Of a stretch of DNA of 64,000 nucleotides, positions 35,255 to 44,242 are shown piece after piece; the stretch's first letter is position 1; each line of letters starts with the position of its first letter. The notes below the pieces were generated by a model that worked only from the letters and a program-made list of their open reading frames with translations, was not told the origin of the DNA and did not search any database. The stretch comes from Massilia sp. BSC265 (GTDB taxonomy: Bacteria; Pseudomonadota; Gammaproteobacteria; Burkholderiales; Burkholderiaceae_D), in assembly GCF_000740675.1 (NCBI RefSeq), contig NZ_JPXI01000037.1, forward strand, positions 62,001-126,000. The letters run 5' to 3'. Made by a program: the position numbers and the translations under genes.

Positions 35255-36954
35255 TTGATCATCGGGAGATTCAGGCCATTGCGCTTGGCTGTCTCGACCG
35301 CGCTTTCATAGCCGGCGTCGGCATGGCGCATCACGCCCGAGCCGCTGTCGTTCACCAGCACGCGTGCCAGGCGGCGTGCCGCGGCCTCGGTGCCGTCGGC
35401 AACGATGACCACGCCCGAGTGCTGCGAATAGCCCATGCCCACGCCGCCGCCGTGGTGCAGCGAGACCCAGGTCGCGCCGCCGGCCGTGTTCAGCAAGGCG
35501 TTCAGCAGCGGCCAGTCGGACACCGCATCGGTACCGTCGCGCATGGCCTCGGTCTCGCGGTTCGGACTGGCTACCGAGCCGGTGTCGAGGTGGTCGCGGC
35601 CGATCACGATCGGCGCCTTCAGCTCGCCCGTGCGCACCATCTCGTTGAAGGCCAGGCCGGCCAGGTGGCGCTCGCCCAGGCCGAGCCAGCAGATGCGCGC
35701 CGGCAAGCCCTGGAAGGCGATCCTGCTGCGCGCCATGTCGAGCCAGCGGTGCACGCGCGCATGCTGCGGGAACAGCTCCTTGATCTTGGCGTCGGTCTTG
35801 TAAATGTCTTCGGGGTCGCCCGACAGCGCCACCCAGCGGAACGGACCGCGGCCCTCGCAGAACTGGGGACGGATGTAGGCCGGCACGAAACCCGGGAAAT
35901 CGAAGGCATTCTCGACGCCCTCGTCCTTGGCCACCTGGCGGATGTTGTTGCCGTAGTCGACGGCATAAGCGCCCATGGCCTTGAAATCGAGGATGGCGCG
36001 CACGTGCACGGCGCAGGACGCTGCCGCCGCGGCTTTCAGGCGCGCGTGCCGGGCCGGGTCCTGCTGCGCGGCCTTCCATTCCTCGACCGTCCAGCCGGAA
36101 GGCAGGTAGCCGTTGATCAGGTCGTGGGCCGAGGTCTGGTCCGTGACCAGGTCGGGCACCAGGCCCCCTAGCCTGGCGCGGCGCACCAGTTCCGGCAGCA
36201 CGTCGGCCGCATTGCCGAGCAGGCCGATGGAGACCGCTTCGCGCTTGGCCGTGTATTCCTTGACCATCGCCAGCGCCTGGTCGATGTCCTTCGCCTGCTT
36301 GTCGAGGTAGCGGGTGCGCAGGCGGAAGTCGATGCTGCTCTGCTGGCACTCGATGTTCAGCGACACCGCACCGGCGAAGGTGGCGGCCAGCGGCTGCGCC
36401 CCGCCCATGCCGCCCAGGCCGGCCGTCAGGATCCAGCGCCCGGCCATGTCGCCGCCGAAGTGCTGGCGGCCGGCCTCGGCAAAGGTTTCGTAGGTGCCCT
36501 GCACGATGCCCTGGGTGCCGATGTAGATCCAGCTGCCGGCGGTCATCTGGCCGTACATGAACAGGCCCTTGCGGTCCAGCTCATTGAAATGTTCCCAGTC
36601 GGCCCATTTCGGCACCAGGTTGGAGTTCGCCAGCAGCACGCGCGGAGCGTCCGCATGGGTGCGGAACACGCCGACCGGCTTGCCGGACTGGATCAGCAGG
36701 GTCTGGTCGTCTTCCAGCTCGCGCAGCGAGGCGAGGATCTGGTCGTAGCATTCCCAGTTGCGCGCGGCGCGCCCGATGCCGCCGTAGACGACCAGCGCCT
36801 GCGGGTTTTCCGCAACCTCGGCGTCGAGGTTGTTCTGGATCATGCGGTAGGCCGCTTCGGTCAGCCAGCTCTTGCAGGTGAGCTGGCTGCCGCGCGGTGC
36901 GCGGATGACGCGCGATGGGTCGAAGCGGGGATCAATGGGCATCGGTGAGTTCAT
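35251..36954 (-). CDS. hutU: Urocanate hydratase
   Basis: A 567-residue NAD+-dependent urocanase converting urocanate to imidazolone-5-propionate. The NAD-binding motif [15 protein letters not shown] and the active-site block [17 protein letters not shown] are intact, as is [10 protein letters not shown] near the C-terminus. ATG 36952-36954 follows AGGAG; the 19 upstream codons run into the promoter. It is the first gene of the hut operon, immediately downstream of a promoter containing the candidate HutC operator. Confidence 0.96.
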   Translation of the reverse strand: MNSPMPIDPRFDPSRVIRAPRGSQLTCKSWLTEAAYRMIQNNLDAEVAENPQALVVYGGIGRAARNWECYDQILASLRELEDDQTLLIQSGKPVGVFRTHADAPRVLLANSNLVPKWADWEHFNELDRKGLFMYGQMTAGSWIYIGTQGIVQGTYETFAEAGRQHFGGDMAGRWILTAGLGGMGGAQPLAATFAGAVSLNIECQQSSIDFRLRTRYLDKQAKDIDQALAMVKEYTAKREAVSIGLLGNAADVLPELVRRARLGGLVPDLVTDQTSAHDLINGYLPSGWTVEEWKAAQQDPARHARLKAAAAASCAVHVRAILDFKAMGAYAVDYGNNIRQVAKDEGVENAFDFPGFVPAYIRPQFCEGRGPFRWVALSGDPEDIYKTDAKIKELFPQHARVHRWLDMARSRIAFQGLPARICWLGLGERHLAGLAFNEMVRTGELKAPIVIGRDHLDTGSVASPNRETEAMRDGTDAVSDWPLLNALLNTAGGATWVSLHHGGGVGMGYSQHSGVVIVADGTEAAARRLARVLVNDSGSGVMRHADAGYESAVETAKRNGLNLPMIK

Positions 36955-36982
36955 GGCGGCTCCTGGGTTGGAATCAGCAACG

Positions 36983-37011
36983 AGTCTAGGTTGTCTATAC
37001 AACCAAGTCAA
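36983..37011 (-). promoter_or_regulatory. hut operon promoter with HutC operator
   Basis: On the minus strand TTGACT (37006-37011) and TAGACT (36983-36988) are spaced by exactly 17 bp. The spacer contains a perfect inverted repeat, GGTTGT-CTAT-ACAACC (plus-strand reading, 36989-37004), similar in form to the TTGTATATACAA-type sites bound by HutC in other bacteria. Repressor bound there would directly block RNA polymerase. hutU starts 29 bp beyond the -10. Confidence 0.8.
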
Positions 37012-37040
37012 TCCATTTTATCGACGAGCTTGATGCCGTT

Positions 37041-37152
37041 GCAGGGTGGGCGGCTTTGCCGCCCACGCGGTGATAGTCAGCAGCGAGATCATCCGGCGCG
37101 AGAGCGGAGCCGTTTCCTCTCACCGCGTGGGCAGGAAACCTGCCCACCCTAC
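37041..37152. repeat. Composite palindromic repeat, copy D (112 bp)
   Basis: Left hairpin GGGTGGGCGGC-TTT-GCCGCCCACGCGGT, right hairpin ACCGCGTGGGCAGG-AAA-CCTGCCCACCCTAC. The core GATAGTCAGCAGCGAGATCA is nearly shared with copy F (GATAGTTTGCAGCAAGATCA). It lies between the hut promoter and the amidohydrolase stop (37177). Confidence 0.88.
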
Positions 37153-37176
37153 AGTTACCTCAACTCCCCTGCCACC

Positions 37177-38847
37177 TTATTTCTTGAACACCTGCTTCCC
37201 GCCGACCCAGGTCTCCAGCACGCCGGTCTTGAAGATGTCGTAGGTCGGCATGCGGAACAGGTCGCGGTCGATCACGATGAAGTCGGCGTGCTTGCCCGGC
37301 TCCAGCGTACCCAGGCTGTTTTCCTGGTGGCCGGCCCAGGCGGCATCCAGGGTGAAGCAGCGGAATGCTTCCTTCAGCGACATCGCCTGGTTCGGGTACC
37401 AGCCCGCCACCGGCTGGCCGGCGTGGTCCATGCGGGTGACGGCGGCGTGGATGCCGAAGAACGGATTCGGCGACTCCACCGGGAAGTCCGAGCCGCAGGC
37501 GATGCGCGAGCCCTGGTGCAGGAAGCTGCGGCAGGCATAGGCGCCCTTGATGCGCTCGGGGCCGACGCGGGTCTCGGCCATGTTCTTGTCCGAGGTGGCA
37601 TGGGTCGGCTGCATCGACGGAATGATCCCGATCGACTTGAAGCGCGGGATGTCCGACAGGGCCACGACCTGCGCGTGCTCGATGCGGTGGCGCTGCGCCG
37701 AACTCTTCGTGTCCGCGACGCGCTTCTGGTAAATGTCGAGCAGCTGCTTGTTGCCGGCGTCGCCGATCGCATGCACGTTGAGCTGGTAGCCCTTGCGCAT
37801 GGCCTTGGTCATCATGGCGTCCATCTGCGCCTGCTTGAAGAACAGCAGGCCGTGCGAATGCGGCTCGTCGCTGTAGGGCTTGAGCAGGGCGGCGCCACGG
37901 CTGCCCAGCGCGCCGTCGGAATACAGCTTGACGGAGCGCAGCGCGTACATGCCGTCGGCGTAGTCCTTCAGCGGGCCGTTTTTTGCCAACTGGTCAAAAT
38001 CCTCGCCGGTGCCGCCGATCATGGCATAGACACGGGTGGTGAGCTTCTTCCTGTCCGCATAGTCGCGGTACAGGCGGTCTTCGGCCACGCCGATGCCGGC
38101 ATCGTGCACGGCGGTCAGGCCCATGCGCGCGAGTTCCTGCAGCGAGCGGTCCAGCATCACGCGGCCCTCTGCCTCGGTCTGGGCCGGCATGACCTTGGTC
38201 ACCAGTTCCTGCGCCGCATCGACCAGCACGCCGGTGGCTTCGCCGTTCGCATCGCGCACGATCTTGCCGCCGACCGGGTCGGGCGTCGACTTGGTGATGC
38301 CGGCCAGCGCCAGCGTGCGGCTGTTGGCCCAGCCGGCGTGGCCGTCCACGCGCTCCAGCCAGACCGGCCGGTCGGACACGATCGCATCGAGTTCGGCGGC
38401 GGTCGGGAAGCGGCCCAGCTTCCAGTTTTCCTGGTTCCAGCCGCGGCCGCGGATCCAGGCGTGGTTGGCATTGGCCTTGGCATAGCCGGCGATCGCCTCC
38501 ATGGCGCCTCCCAGCGAGGTGGTGGCGGACAGATCGAGCTGGGTCAGTTGCTGGCCCAGGCCGAACACGTGGCCATGGGCGTCGATCAGGCCCGGCAGCA
38601 CGGTGCGGCCCTGCATGTCCACCTGACGTGCGTTCTTCACCTTGGCGCTCACCTCGGCATTGCTGCCGACGGCGAGGATACGTCCGCGGTCGTCAAAAGC
38701 CAGCGCGCTGAACTGCACCAGGTCGCCCTTGGCGTTCAGGGTGTAGCCGTTGGCGTTGGTGATGACGGTGTCGGCATGGGCCGACGAAAGAACGCCAAGG
38801 CCGGCAAGGACAATCAGGGAAGACAGGGGGATCTGGCGCGCGCGCAT
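37177..38847 (-). CDS. Exported YtcJ-like amidohydrolase (Amidohydro_3)
   Basis: A 556-residue protein of the N-substituted-formamide-deformylase/YtcJ type. The signal peptide is about residues 1-25 (ends SSAHA). Metal motifs: LPGLIDAHGHVFGLG, LNVHAIGDAGNK, HRIEHAQVV and ACGSDFPVE. The substrate is unknown; relatives deacylate N-acyl or N-formyl compounds. Start ATG 38845-38847 has GGAG about 11 bp upstream; an in-frame TTG three codons earlier is the alternative. It sits between hutU and the ada pair but encodes no known hut step. It may process an N-acylated amine in the periplasm. Confidence 0.88.
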   Translation of the reverse strand: MRARQIPLSSLIVLAGLGVLSSAHADTVITNANGYTLNAKGDLVQFSALAFDDRGRILAVGSNAEVSAKVKNARQVDMQGRTVLPGLIDAHGHVFGLGQQLTQLDLSATTSLGGAMEAIAGYAKANANHAWIRGRGWNQENWKLGRFPTAAELDAIVSDRPVWLERVDGHAGWANSRTLALAGITKSTPDPVGGKIVRDANGEATGVLVDAAQELVTKVMPAQTEAEGRVMLDRSLQELARMGLTAVHDAGIGVAEDRLYRDYADRKKLTTRVYAMIGGTGEDFDQLAKNGPLKDYADGMYALRSVKLYSDGALGSRGAALLKPYSDEPHSHGLLFFKQAQMDAMMTKAMRKGYQLNVHAIGDAGNKQLLDIYQKRVADTKSSAQRHRIEHAQVVALSDIPRFKSIGIIPSMQPTHATSDKNMAETRVGPERIKGAYACRSFLHQGSRIACGSDFPVESPNPFFGIHAAVTRMDHAGQPVAGWYPNQAMSLKEAFRCFTLDAAWAGHQENSLGTLEPGKHADFIVIDRDLFRMPTYDIFKTGVLETWVGGKQVFKK

Positions 38848-38942
38848 GCTTATCAATTCTCCGTTTTTTGTTGGGGCTTTCCGCTCCTTGTGGGCGCGGC
38901 ACGGAGGAGTGTATAGAAATTTAAGGCCAGGGCATAGCCGCC

Positions 38943-39641
38943 CTAGCCTGCATCGTGGAAGATGACCCCCAGGGTGTGCCGCGTGCCGCGCCGCAGCCGG
39001 CTGACGCCATGGCGCATCGCCACCCGGTACACGCCGCGCGTGCCCTGCACCGGACGCACGTTCACCGGGAACACGACCGCGTCGCCCTGGCTAAGGGGCA
39101 CCACCTCGGCACGCGACTGCATGCGCGGGCGCTGCTCCGTCAATACGAATTCGCCGCCCTCGAAATCGATGCCCGGCCTGGACAGCAGCACCGCCACCTG
39201 CAGCGGGAACACCAGCTCGCCGTACAGGTCCTGGTGCAGGCAGTTGTAGTCGCCTTCGCGGTAGCGCAGCAGCAGCGGCGTCGGTTTCAACTGCCCCGCC
39301 GCGTGACAGTGCGCCAGGTAGTCCGCATGCTCCGCCGGGAAGCGGGTATCGATGCCGAGCGCGGCTTGCCAGCGGTTGGCGATGGTGGCCAGCGGCGGAT
39401 ACAGCGTCCTGCGCAGCGCTGCGAGCGAGGCGGGCAGCGGATACGCGAAATACTGGTACTCGCCGCGCCCGAAGCCGTGCTGCTGCATCACGACGCGGCT
39501 GCGGAACAGCGCGGGCCGCTCGTACAGGGCGCTGGCAGCCTCGCAATCCTGTGGGGCCAGCAGGCCGGGAATCACGGCGCAGCCGAAGGCATCCAGTTCT
39601 TCGGCCACGCGCTCCCAGTCGATCTCCTTCAAGCTAGTCAT
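38943..39641 (-). CDS. 2OG-Fe(II) oxygenase, coupled to ada
   Basis: A 232-residue dioxygenase. Iron ligands are His and Asp in CLHQDLYGE and the distal His in MRHGVSRLRRGTRHTLG, where the Arg of RHTLG should bind 2-oxoglutarate. It is not a close AlkB match; it resembles the prolyl-hydroxylase-like oxygenases often found next to ada. Its ATG overlaps the ada stop by one base (TAATG), so it is made together with Ada. A role in alkylation repair or the adaptive response is inferred from that coupling. Confidence 0.87.
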   Translation of the reverse strand: MTSLKEIDWERVAEELDAFGCAVIPGLLAPQDCEAASALYERPALFRSRVVMQQHGFGRGEYQYFAYPLPASLAALRRTLYPPLATIANRWQAALGIDTRFPAEHADYLAHCHAAGQLKPTPLLLRYREGDYNCLHQDLYGELVFPLQVAVLLSRPGIDFEGGEFVLTEQRPRMQSRAEVVPLSQGDAVVFPVNVRPVQGTRGVYRVAMRHGVSRLRRGTRHTLGVIFHDAG

Positions 39642-40705
39642 TACGATGCTGCCTCGCGGTCGAGCAGCGTGCGCTTGCGTTCGATCCCCCAGCGGTAGCC
39701 CGACAGCGCGCCATCAAGCCGCACCACGCGATGGCAGGGAATCGCCACCGCCACCGGGTTGGCCGCGCAGGCTCCCGCGACGGCCCGGGCTGCCGCAGGC
39801 ATGCCGAGGCGCTCGGCCAGTTCGCTGTAGCTCACCGTGGCGCCGGCCGGAATCGCGCGCAGCGCTTCCCACACACGGCGCTGGAAGGCGGTGCCGCGCA
39901 CGTCGAGCGGCAGGTCGAGGCCGAGGCGCGGCGCTTCCACGAAGCCGACCACCTGCGCCACCGTGCGTTCGAAGTCGGGTTCCGCGCCCACCAGCTCCGC
40001 CTGCGGGAAGCGTTCGTGCAAATCCCGCACCAGCGGTTCCGGCTCGTCGCCGATCAGGATCGCACAGATGCCCCGCGCCGTACTCGCCACCAGGATGGCG
40101 CCGAGCGAACAGCCGGCGACGGCGAAGCGGATGGTCTCGCCCTGCCCGCCCGTGCGGTAGCGGCCGGGCGTCATGCCCAGCGCGCCGCTGCTGGCTTCGT
40201 AGAAGCGCCCGCTCGAGCCGAAGCCGGCCTCGTACAGCGCATCGGTCACGCTCGTCGCCACCGCCAGCCCCTGCTGCAGGCGCGCGGTGCGGCGCGCGCT
40301 GGCATAGGCTTTGGGGGTGATGCCGGTATGCGTCTTGAACATGCGGTGGAAGTGGAAGCGGCTCATGCCCACCGCCTGCGCCAGGCTGTCGAGGTCAGGG
40401 GTTTCCTCCGCTTCGTCGATCAGCCGGCAGGCCTGCGCCACCGCCGCCGCCTGGCGCTGCGCGAGCGGCGGCTCGGCCGGCCGGCAGCGCCGGCAGGCGC
40501 GGAAGCCCGCGGCTTCGGCATCCGCGCAGCTGGCGTGGAAGGCGACGTTGGCGCGCAGCGCCGCACGCGAGGGGCACGACGGCCGGCAATACACGCCGGT
40601 GCTGCGCACGGAATAATAGAACTGCCCGTCGGCGTCGCGGTCGCGGGGCTGCACCGCGGCCCAGCGCGCTTCGTCGGTATCAAAGATGCTGGTCATGGCT
40701 GTCAT
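39641..40705 (-). CDS. ada: Bifunctional Ada: methyl-DNA repair protein and transcriptional activator
   Basis: A 354-residue Ada. The N-terminal zinc domain has Cys40 and Cys44 (VYCRPSC) with Cys71 and Cys74 (ACRRC); Cys40 is the methylphosphotriester acceptor. An AraC-type HTH follows (about 85-185), then the O6-methylguanine methyltransferase domain with Cys324 in IPCHRVV. Methylated Ada activates repair genes. Start ATG 40703-40705 is chosen; ATG three codons on is possible. It is coupled to the 2OG oxygenase and divergent from hutC. Confidence 0.95.
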   Translation of the reverse strand: MTAMTSIFDTDEARWAAVQPRDRDADGQFYYSVRSTGVYCRPSCPSRAALRANVAFHASCADAEAAGFRACRRCRPAEPPLAQRQAAAVAQACRLIDEAEETPDLDSLAQAVGMSRFHFHRMFKTHTGITPKAYASARRTARLQQGLAVATSVTDALYEAGFGSSGRFYEASSGALGMTPGRYRTGGQGETIRFAVAGCSLGAILVASTARGICAILIGDEPEPLVRDLHERFPQAELVGAEPDFERTVAQVVGFVEAPRLGLDLPLDVRGTAFQRRVWEALRAIPAGATVSYSELAERLGMPAAARAVAGACAANPVAVAIPCHRVVRLDGALSGYRWGIERKRTLLDREAAS

Positions 40706-40820
40706 GATGAATCCCGGTTCGGTAACAAGATGGAGAGGTACAGCCTAGCCGTGCTGCTACTCCGAGACACTCCGGGTCTTGCTTTCAATTCTCTTTCGAC
40801 TGCGATGCTAGAATTTGGTG

Positions 40821-40840
40821 TCGCGGCTTTGCCGCCCATG
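40821..40840. repeat. Relic of the GTAGGGTGGGC-family hairpin, copy H
   Basis: TCGCGGCTTTGCCGCCCATG matches the central hairpin of copy D (GGCGGC-TTT-GCCGCCCACG) with few changes. It lies 18 bp upstream of the hutC start codon, within the probable promoter or leader. Confidence 0.5.
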
Positions 40841-40857
40841 CCTTCCCGGAGAGTAGT

Positions 40858-41574
40858 TTGGAAGAACCGATCACGCAAGACAGCACCCCCATTTTCCAGC
40901 GCATCAAGGATTACCTGGTCGGCGAGATCGCGTCCGGCCGCTGGAAAGAAGGCGACCTGGTGCCGTCCGAGCAGGCGCTGGTACGCCAGTTCGGCGTCTC
41001 GCGCATGACCGTCAACCGTGCGGTGCGCGAACTCACCGCCGAGCAGGTGCTGACCCGGCGCCAGGGTTCCGGCACCTACGTGGCGCCGCAGAAGTACCAG
41101 GCGACCCTGGTCGAGATTCGCAACATCGCCGACGAGATCCGCGCGCGCGGCCGCGCCCACCGCAGCCACCTGCGCCTGCTGCGTGCCGAAATTTCCACCG
41201 ACGAGCTGTCGGCCGAATTCGAGCTGGCGCCCGGCGCCACGCTCTACCACTCGATCATCGTCCACTTCGAGAACGACGTGCCGATCCAGGTCGAAGACCG
41301 CTGGGTCAATCCGGAGTGTGCGCCGAACTACCTCGACCAGGACTTCAGCGCCATCACCCCGAACGAGCACCTGATGGCGGCGGCGCCGCTGCAGGGCGCC
41401 AGCTATACCATCGAAGCCCAGCCGGCGCCGGGCGAGGTGGCCGCGATGCTGGCGATCGGCGCAGGCCGGCCCTGCCTGGTGCTGCATCGCCGCACCACCT
41501 CGGGCGGACGGGTCGCTTCGGTCGCCACAATGTGGCATCCTGGCCACTTGACGCGCTTTACCGGCAGCGTTTGA
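40858..41574 (+). CDS. hutC: Histidine utilisation repressor HutC (GntR family)
   Basis: A 238-residue GntR/HutC-subfamily regulator. The N-terminal winged HTH contains LVPSEQALVRQFGVSRMTVN; the C-terminal UTRA domain (about 85-230) binds urocanate in characterised HutC proteins, releasing the operator. The start is TTG 40858-40860 after GGAG; no ATG is available nearby. It lies about 4 kb from hutU, on the opposite strand, separated by three non-hut genes. The candidate operator is at 36989-37004. I see no comparable palindrome at its own promoter. Confidence 0.93.
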   Translation: MEEPITQDSTPIFQRIKDYLVGEIASGRWKEGDLVPSEQALVRQFGVSRMTVNRAVRELTAEQVLTRRQGSGTYVAPQKYQATLVEIRNIADEIRARGRAHRSHLRLLRAEISTDELSAEFELAPGATLYHSIIVHFENDVPIQVEDRWVNPECAPNYLDQDFSAITPNEHLMAAAPLQGASYTIEAQPAPGEVAAMLAIGAGRPCLVLHRRTTSGGRVASVATMWHPGHLTRFTGSV

Positions 41575-41667
41575 GGCCCTTGTTCTTCAATCGGTGTTCA
41601 ATATCTCCACGGGCGTGGAAAACTTCGCCATAATGGCTTCCTTCGAACCGCCATCGACCACGCCCGC

Positions 41668-42087
41668 ATGAAGCCCCCTTCCTTGCCCGCATTGCATGCC
41701 GCGCCCCGCCGCGTACTGCTGCTTGACGATGACCGTTTCATGCTCGAGGTGCTGCGCGAGATGCTCGACATGCTCGACGTGGGCGATGGCGCCGGCCCCT
41801 TCGACGTCCATGCCGAACTCGACGCGCGGCGCGCGCTGGCGGTCCTGCCGCGCCACGCGCCCGACCTCTTGATCTGCGACCTGGCGATGCCGGAGATGGA
41901 CGGCATCGAGTTCCTGCAGGCGGCGGCCGGCCAGGGATACAACGGCCGGGTCATCCTGGTATCGGCACTGGAAGACGGCGTGCGCGACGCTGCAACCGAG
42001 CTGGCGCGGGCCCTCGGGCTGCAGGTGGCGGGGACCTTCCGCAAGCCCTTGGGGATCGAGCAATTGCGCCTTGCGGTGCAATGTTGA
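41668..42087 (+). CDS. Stand-alone receiver-domain response regulator
   Basis: A 139-residue single receiver (CheY-like) protein with no output domain. The acidic pocket is LLDDDRF, the phosphorylated Asp lies in LLICDLAMPEMDG, and the conserved Lys is in TFRKPLG. An insertion around residues 36-48 makes it slightly longer than CheY. No kinase is adjacent. The ribosome site is weak. Confidence 0.85.
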   Translation: MKPPSLPALHAAPRRVLLLDDDRFMLEVLREMLDMLDVGDGAGPFDVHAELDARRALAVLPRHAPDLLICDLAMPEMDGIEFLQAAAGQGYNGRVILVSALEDGVRDAATELARALGLQVAGTFRKPLGIEQLRLAVQC

Positions 42088-42090
42088 GGT

Positions 42091-42134
42091 TTTGTACAAA
42101 CCGGTCCACACTTTTTGAAAAAATGGGGTATTAT
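42091..42134 (+). promoter_or_regulatory. Probable trxA promoter
   Basis: TATTAT (42129-42134) preceded at 17 bp by CCACAC (42106-42111) is the best -10/-35 pair in the gap; the -35 is poor. A 10-bp palindrome TTTGTACAAA lies just upstream at 42091-42100. The untranslated leader would be about 185 bases, which is long for trxA. Confidence 0.4.
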
Positions 42135-42326
42135 TCGGCACATCCCCGCCTGACACCCCCTGCCGTCTTTCCATATTGAATTTTGCACACAGTGCCTCCA
42201 CCATTGTGTAGCAGCTAGTTATTTGATGAGACTGCGCGATAAGCAGTACGCGGAAGTCGGCCAGGCACGCAGGTTTTGGCACTGGCCACAGGCGTTAATT
42301 GATCCTTACCTCTTTTGAGGAACATA

Positions 42327-42653
42327 ATGAGCGAAAACATTAAACACATCACCGATGCAAGCTTCGATGCCGAAGTGCTCAAGTCCGAGCTTCCGGTCCT
42401 GGTCGATTTCTGGGCCGAGTGGTGCGGCCCGTGCAAGATGATTGCACCGATTCTGGAAGAAGTTGCCCAACAATACGCGGGCAAGCTGGTGGTGGCCAAG
42501 GTCGACGTCGACGCCAACCAGGCCGTGCCGGCCCAGTTCGGTATCCGCGGCATCCCGACCCTGATCCTGTTCAAGAACGGCGCCGCTGCTGCACAGAAAG
42601 TCGGCGCCATGGCCAAGGGCCAGTTGGTTCAGTTTGTCGACAGCAATATTTGA
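42327..42653 (+). CDS. trxA: Thioredoxin 1
   Basis: A 108-residue thioredoxin with active site Trp32-Cys33-Gly34-Pro35-Cys36-Lys37, the cis-Pro motif GIRGIPTL and a standard fold length. It reduces protein disulfides in the cytoplasm using thioredoxin reductase. GAGG precedes ATG 42327; an ATG four codons earlier is less well placed. It is upstream of rho, as in many proteobacteria. Confidence 0.97.
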   Translation: MSENIKHITDASFDAEVLKSELPVLVDFWAEWCGPCKMIAPILEEVAQQYAGKLVVAKVDVDANQAVPAQFGIRGIPTLILFKNGAAAAQKVGAMAKGQLVQFVDSNI

Positions 42654-42671
42654 TACTGACACCATGAGCGG

Positions 42672-42728
42672 CGGCAGCGCGCCCGCGCTGCCGTCATTGT
42701 CGGGAAGCGAACCGGCTCCGGTGCTTCC
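42672..42728 (+). terminator. Tandem hairpins downstream of trxA
   Basis: Hairpin 1 is CGGCAGCGCG/CGCGCTGCCG (42672-42693). Hairpin 2 is GGAAGC..ACCGG-CT-CCGGT-GCTTCC (42703-42728), followed by AGTTTAAAA. Together they probably terminate or attenuate trxA transcription before rho. Confidence 0.65.
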
Positions 42729-42795
42729 AGTTTAAAAAACCCACGTAGTTCCCTCCCCTACCTTTACTTTCCCGTCACGGGACACCCACACAAAC
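42729..42795 (+). promoter_or_regulatory. C-rich rho leader
   Basis: The 67 bases before rho are rich in C and T and poor in G (around 42741-42790), the composition favoured by Rho binding (rut). No Shine-Dalgarno is visible ahead of the rho ATG. This fits autogenous control of rho, known in E. coli; here it is inference. Confidence 0.45.
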
Positions 42796-44058
42796 ATGCA
42801 TTTATCTGAACTGAAGGCAATGCACGTCTCCGCGCTGCTGGAGATGGCCATCGGCCTCGACATCGACAACGCAGCCCGCCTGCGTAAACAGGAACTGATG
42901 TTCGCGATCCTGAAGAAGCGCGCCAAGCAGGGCGAACAGATCTTCGGCGACGGCGCCCTCGAAGTCCTGCCGGACGGCTTCGGCTTCCTGCGCTCGCCAG
43001 ACGCCAGCTACATGGCCTCGACCGACGACATCTACATCTCGCCGTCGCAGATCCGCCGGTTCAACTTGCATACGGGTGACTCGATCGAAGGCGAAGTGCG
43101 TACGCCGAAGGATGGCGAGCGCTACTTCGCGCTGGTCAAGGTGGACAAGGTCAACGGCGAGTCGCCGGAAGCCTCGAAGCACCGCATCCTGTTCGAAAAC
43201 CTGACCCCGCTGCACCCGAACGAGCCGCTGCGCCTCGAGCGCGACATGAACGGCGCCGAGAACATTACCGGCCGCATCGTCGACCTGATTTCGCCGATCG
43301 GCAAGGGCCAGCGCGGCCTGCTGGTGGCCTCGCCAAAGTCGGGCAAGTCGGTCATGCTGCAGCACATCGCCCACGCGATCACCGCCAACCACCCGGACGT
43401 GACCCTGATCGTCCTGCTGATCGACGAGCGTCCGGAAGAAGTGACCGAGATGCAGCGCTCGGTGCGCGGCGAAGTGGTCGCCTCGACCTTCGACGAACCG
43501 GCTACCCGCCACGTGCAGGTCGCCGAGATGGTGCTGGAAAAGGCCAAGCGCCTGGTCGAGATGAAGAAGGACGTCGTGATCCTGCTGGACTCGATCACCC
43601 GCCTGGCGCGCGCCTACAACACCGTGATCCCGGCTTCGGGCAAGGTGCTGACCGGCGGTGTCGACGCCAACGCCCTGCAGCGTCCCAAGCGCTTCTTCGG
43701 CGCGGCGCGTAACGTCGAGGAAGGCGGCTCGCTGACCATCGTCGCGACCGCCCTGATCGAGACCGGCTCGCGCATGGACGACGTCATCTACGAAGAATTC
43801 AAGGGCACCGGCAACATGGAAGTGCACCTCGAGCGCCGCCTGGCCGAGAAGCGCGTCTACCCGGCGATCAACCTGAACAAGTCGGGCACCCGCCGCGAGG
43901 AGCTGCTGATCAAGCCGGACCAGCTGCAGAAAATCTGGATCCTGCGCAAGCTGCTGTATTCGATGGACGAGATCGAGGCGATGGAGTTCATCCTCGACAA
44001 GATGCGCGCGACCAAGAACAATGTCGAATTCTTTGACATGATGCGCCGCGGCGGTTAA
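42796..44058 (+). CDS. rho: Transcription termination factor Rho
   Basis: A 420-residue hexameric RNA helicase. The N-terminal OB-fold RNA-binding domain includes [14 protein letters not shown] (60-73); Walker A is ASPKSGKS (178-185); the Walker B aspartate follows in [17 protein letters not shown], and the Q-loop/R-loop region [11 protein letters not shown] is present. Length is normal. Rho-independent terminator follows. Confidence 0.97.
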   Translation: MHLSELKAMHVSALLEMAIGLDIDNAARLRKQELMFAILKKRAKQGEQIFGDGALEVLPDGFGFLRSPDASYMASTDDIYISPSQIRRFNLHTGDSIEGEVRTPKDGERYFALVKVDKVNGESPEASKHRILFENLTPLHPNEPLRLERDMNGAENITGRIVDLISPIGKGQRGLLVASPKSGKSVMLQHIAHAITANHPDVTLIVLLIDERPEEVTEMQRSVRGEVVASTFDEPATRHVQVAEMVLEKAKRLVEMKKDVVILLDSITRLARAYNTVIPASGKVLTGGVDANALQRPKRFFGAARNVEEGGSLTIVATALIETGSRMDDVIYEEFKGTGNMEVHLERRLAEKRVYPAINLNKSGTRREELLIKPDQLQKIWILRKLLYSMDEIEAMEFILDKMRATKNNVEFFDMMRRGG

Positions 44059-44085
44059 CGCCGGCGTAGTGTATCGCGCGACAGA

Positions 44086-44112
44086 GGGCGGCCCACGGGC
44101 CGCCCTTTTTCT
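44086..44112 (+). terminator. Rho-independent terminator of rho
   Basis: GGGCGGCCC (44086-44094) pairs with GGGCCGCCC (44097-44105), followed by TTTTTCTT, 28 bp after the rho stop. Confidence 0.93.
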
Positions 44113-44149
44113 TGCCGGGAGCACCGAACCGGCTTATAATCGCCGGTTC
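44112..44149 (+). promoter_or_regulatory. rpmE promoter with inverted repeat around the -10
   Basis: TTGCCG (44112-44117), 17-bp spacer, TATAAT (44135-44140). An inverted repeat GAACCGGC-TTATAATC-GCCGGTTC (44126-44149) places the -10 exactly in its 8-bp centre. This could be an operator, or a structure in DNA or RNA near the start point. It does not match the Zur consensus. Confidence 0.75.
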
Positions 44150-44242
44150 AGTCCAACCCTGGCAAGTGATCGGCAATCGGGTCAAGAAGCAAGACGACCG
44201 ACGAAGTGCCGTTTGGCTACCGACTATAGAGAAAGCAACATC

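Noticed and set aside
42091..42100. TTTGTACAAA as a second HutC operator
   Set aside because: It shares only the TTGT/ACAA ends; spacing and flanks differ from the hutU operator, and trxA regulation by HutC is implausible.
44126..44149. Zur box at the rpmE promoter
   Set aside because: The dyad is GC-rich at its arms and does not match the AT-rich GNNATGTTATANTATAAC-type Zur consensus.
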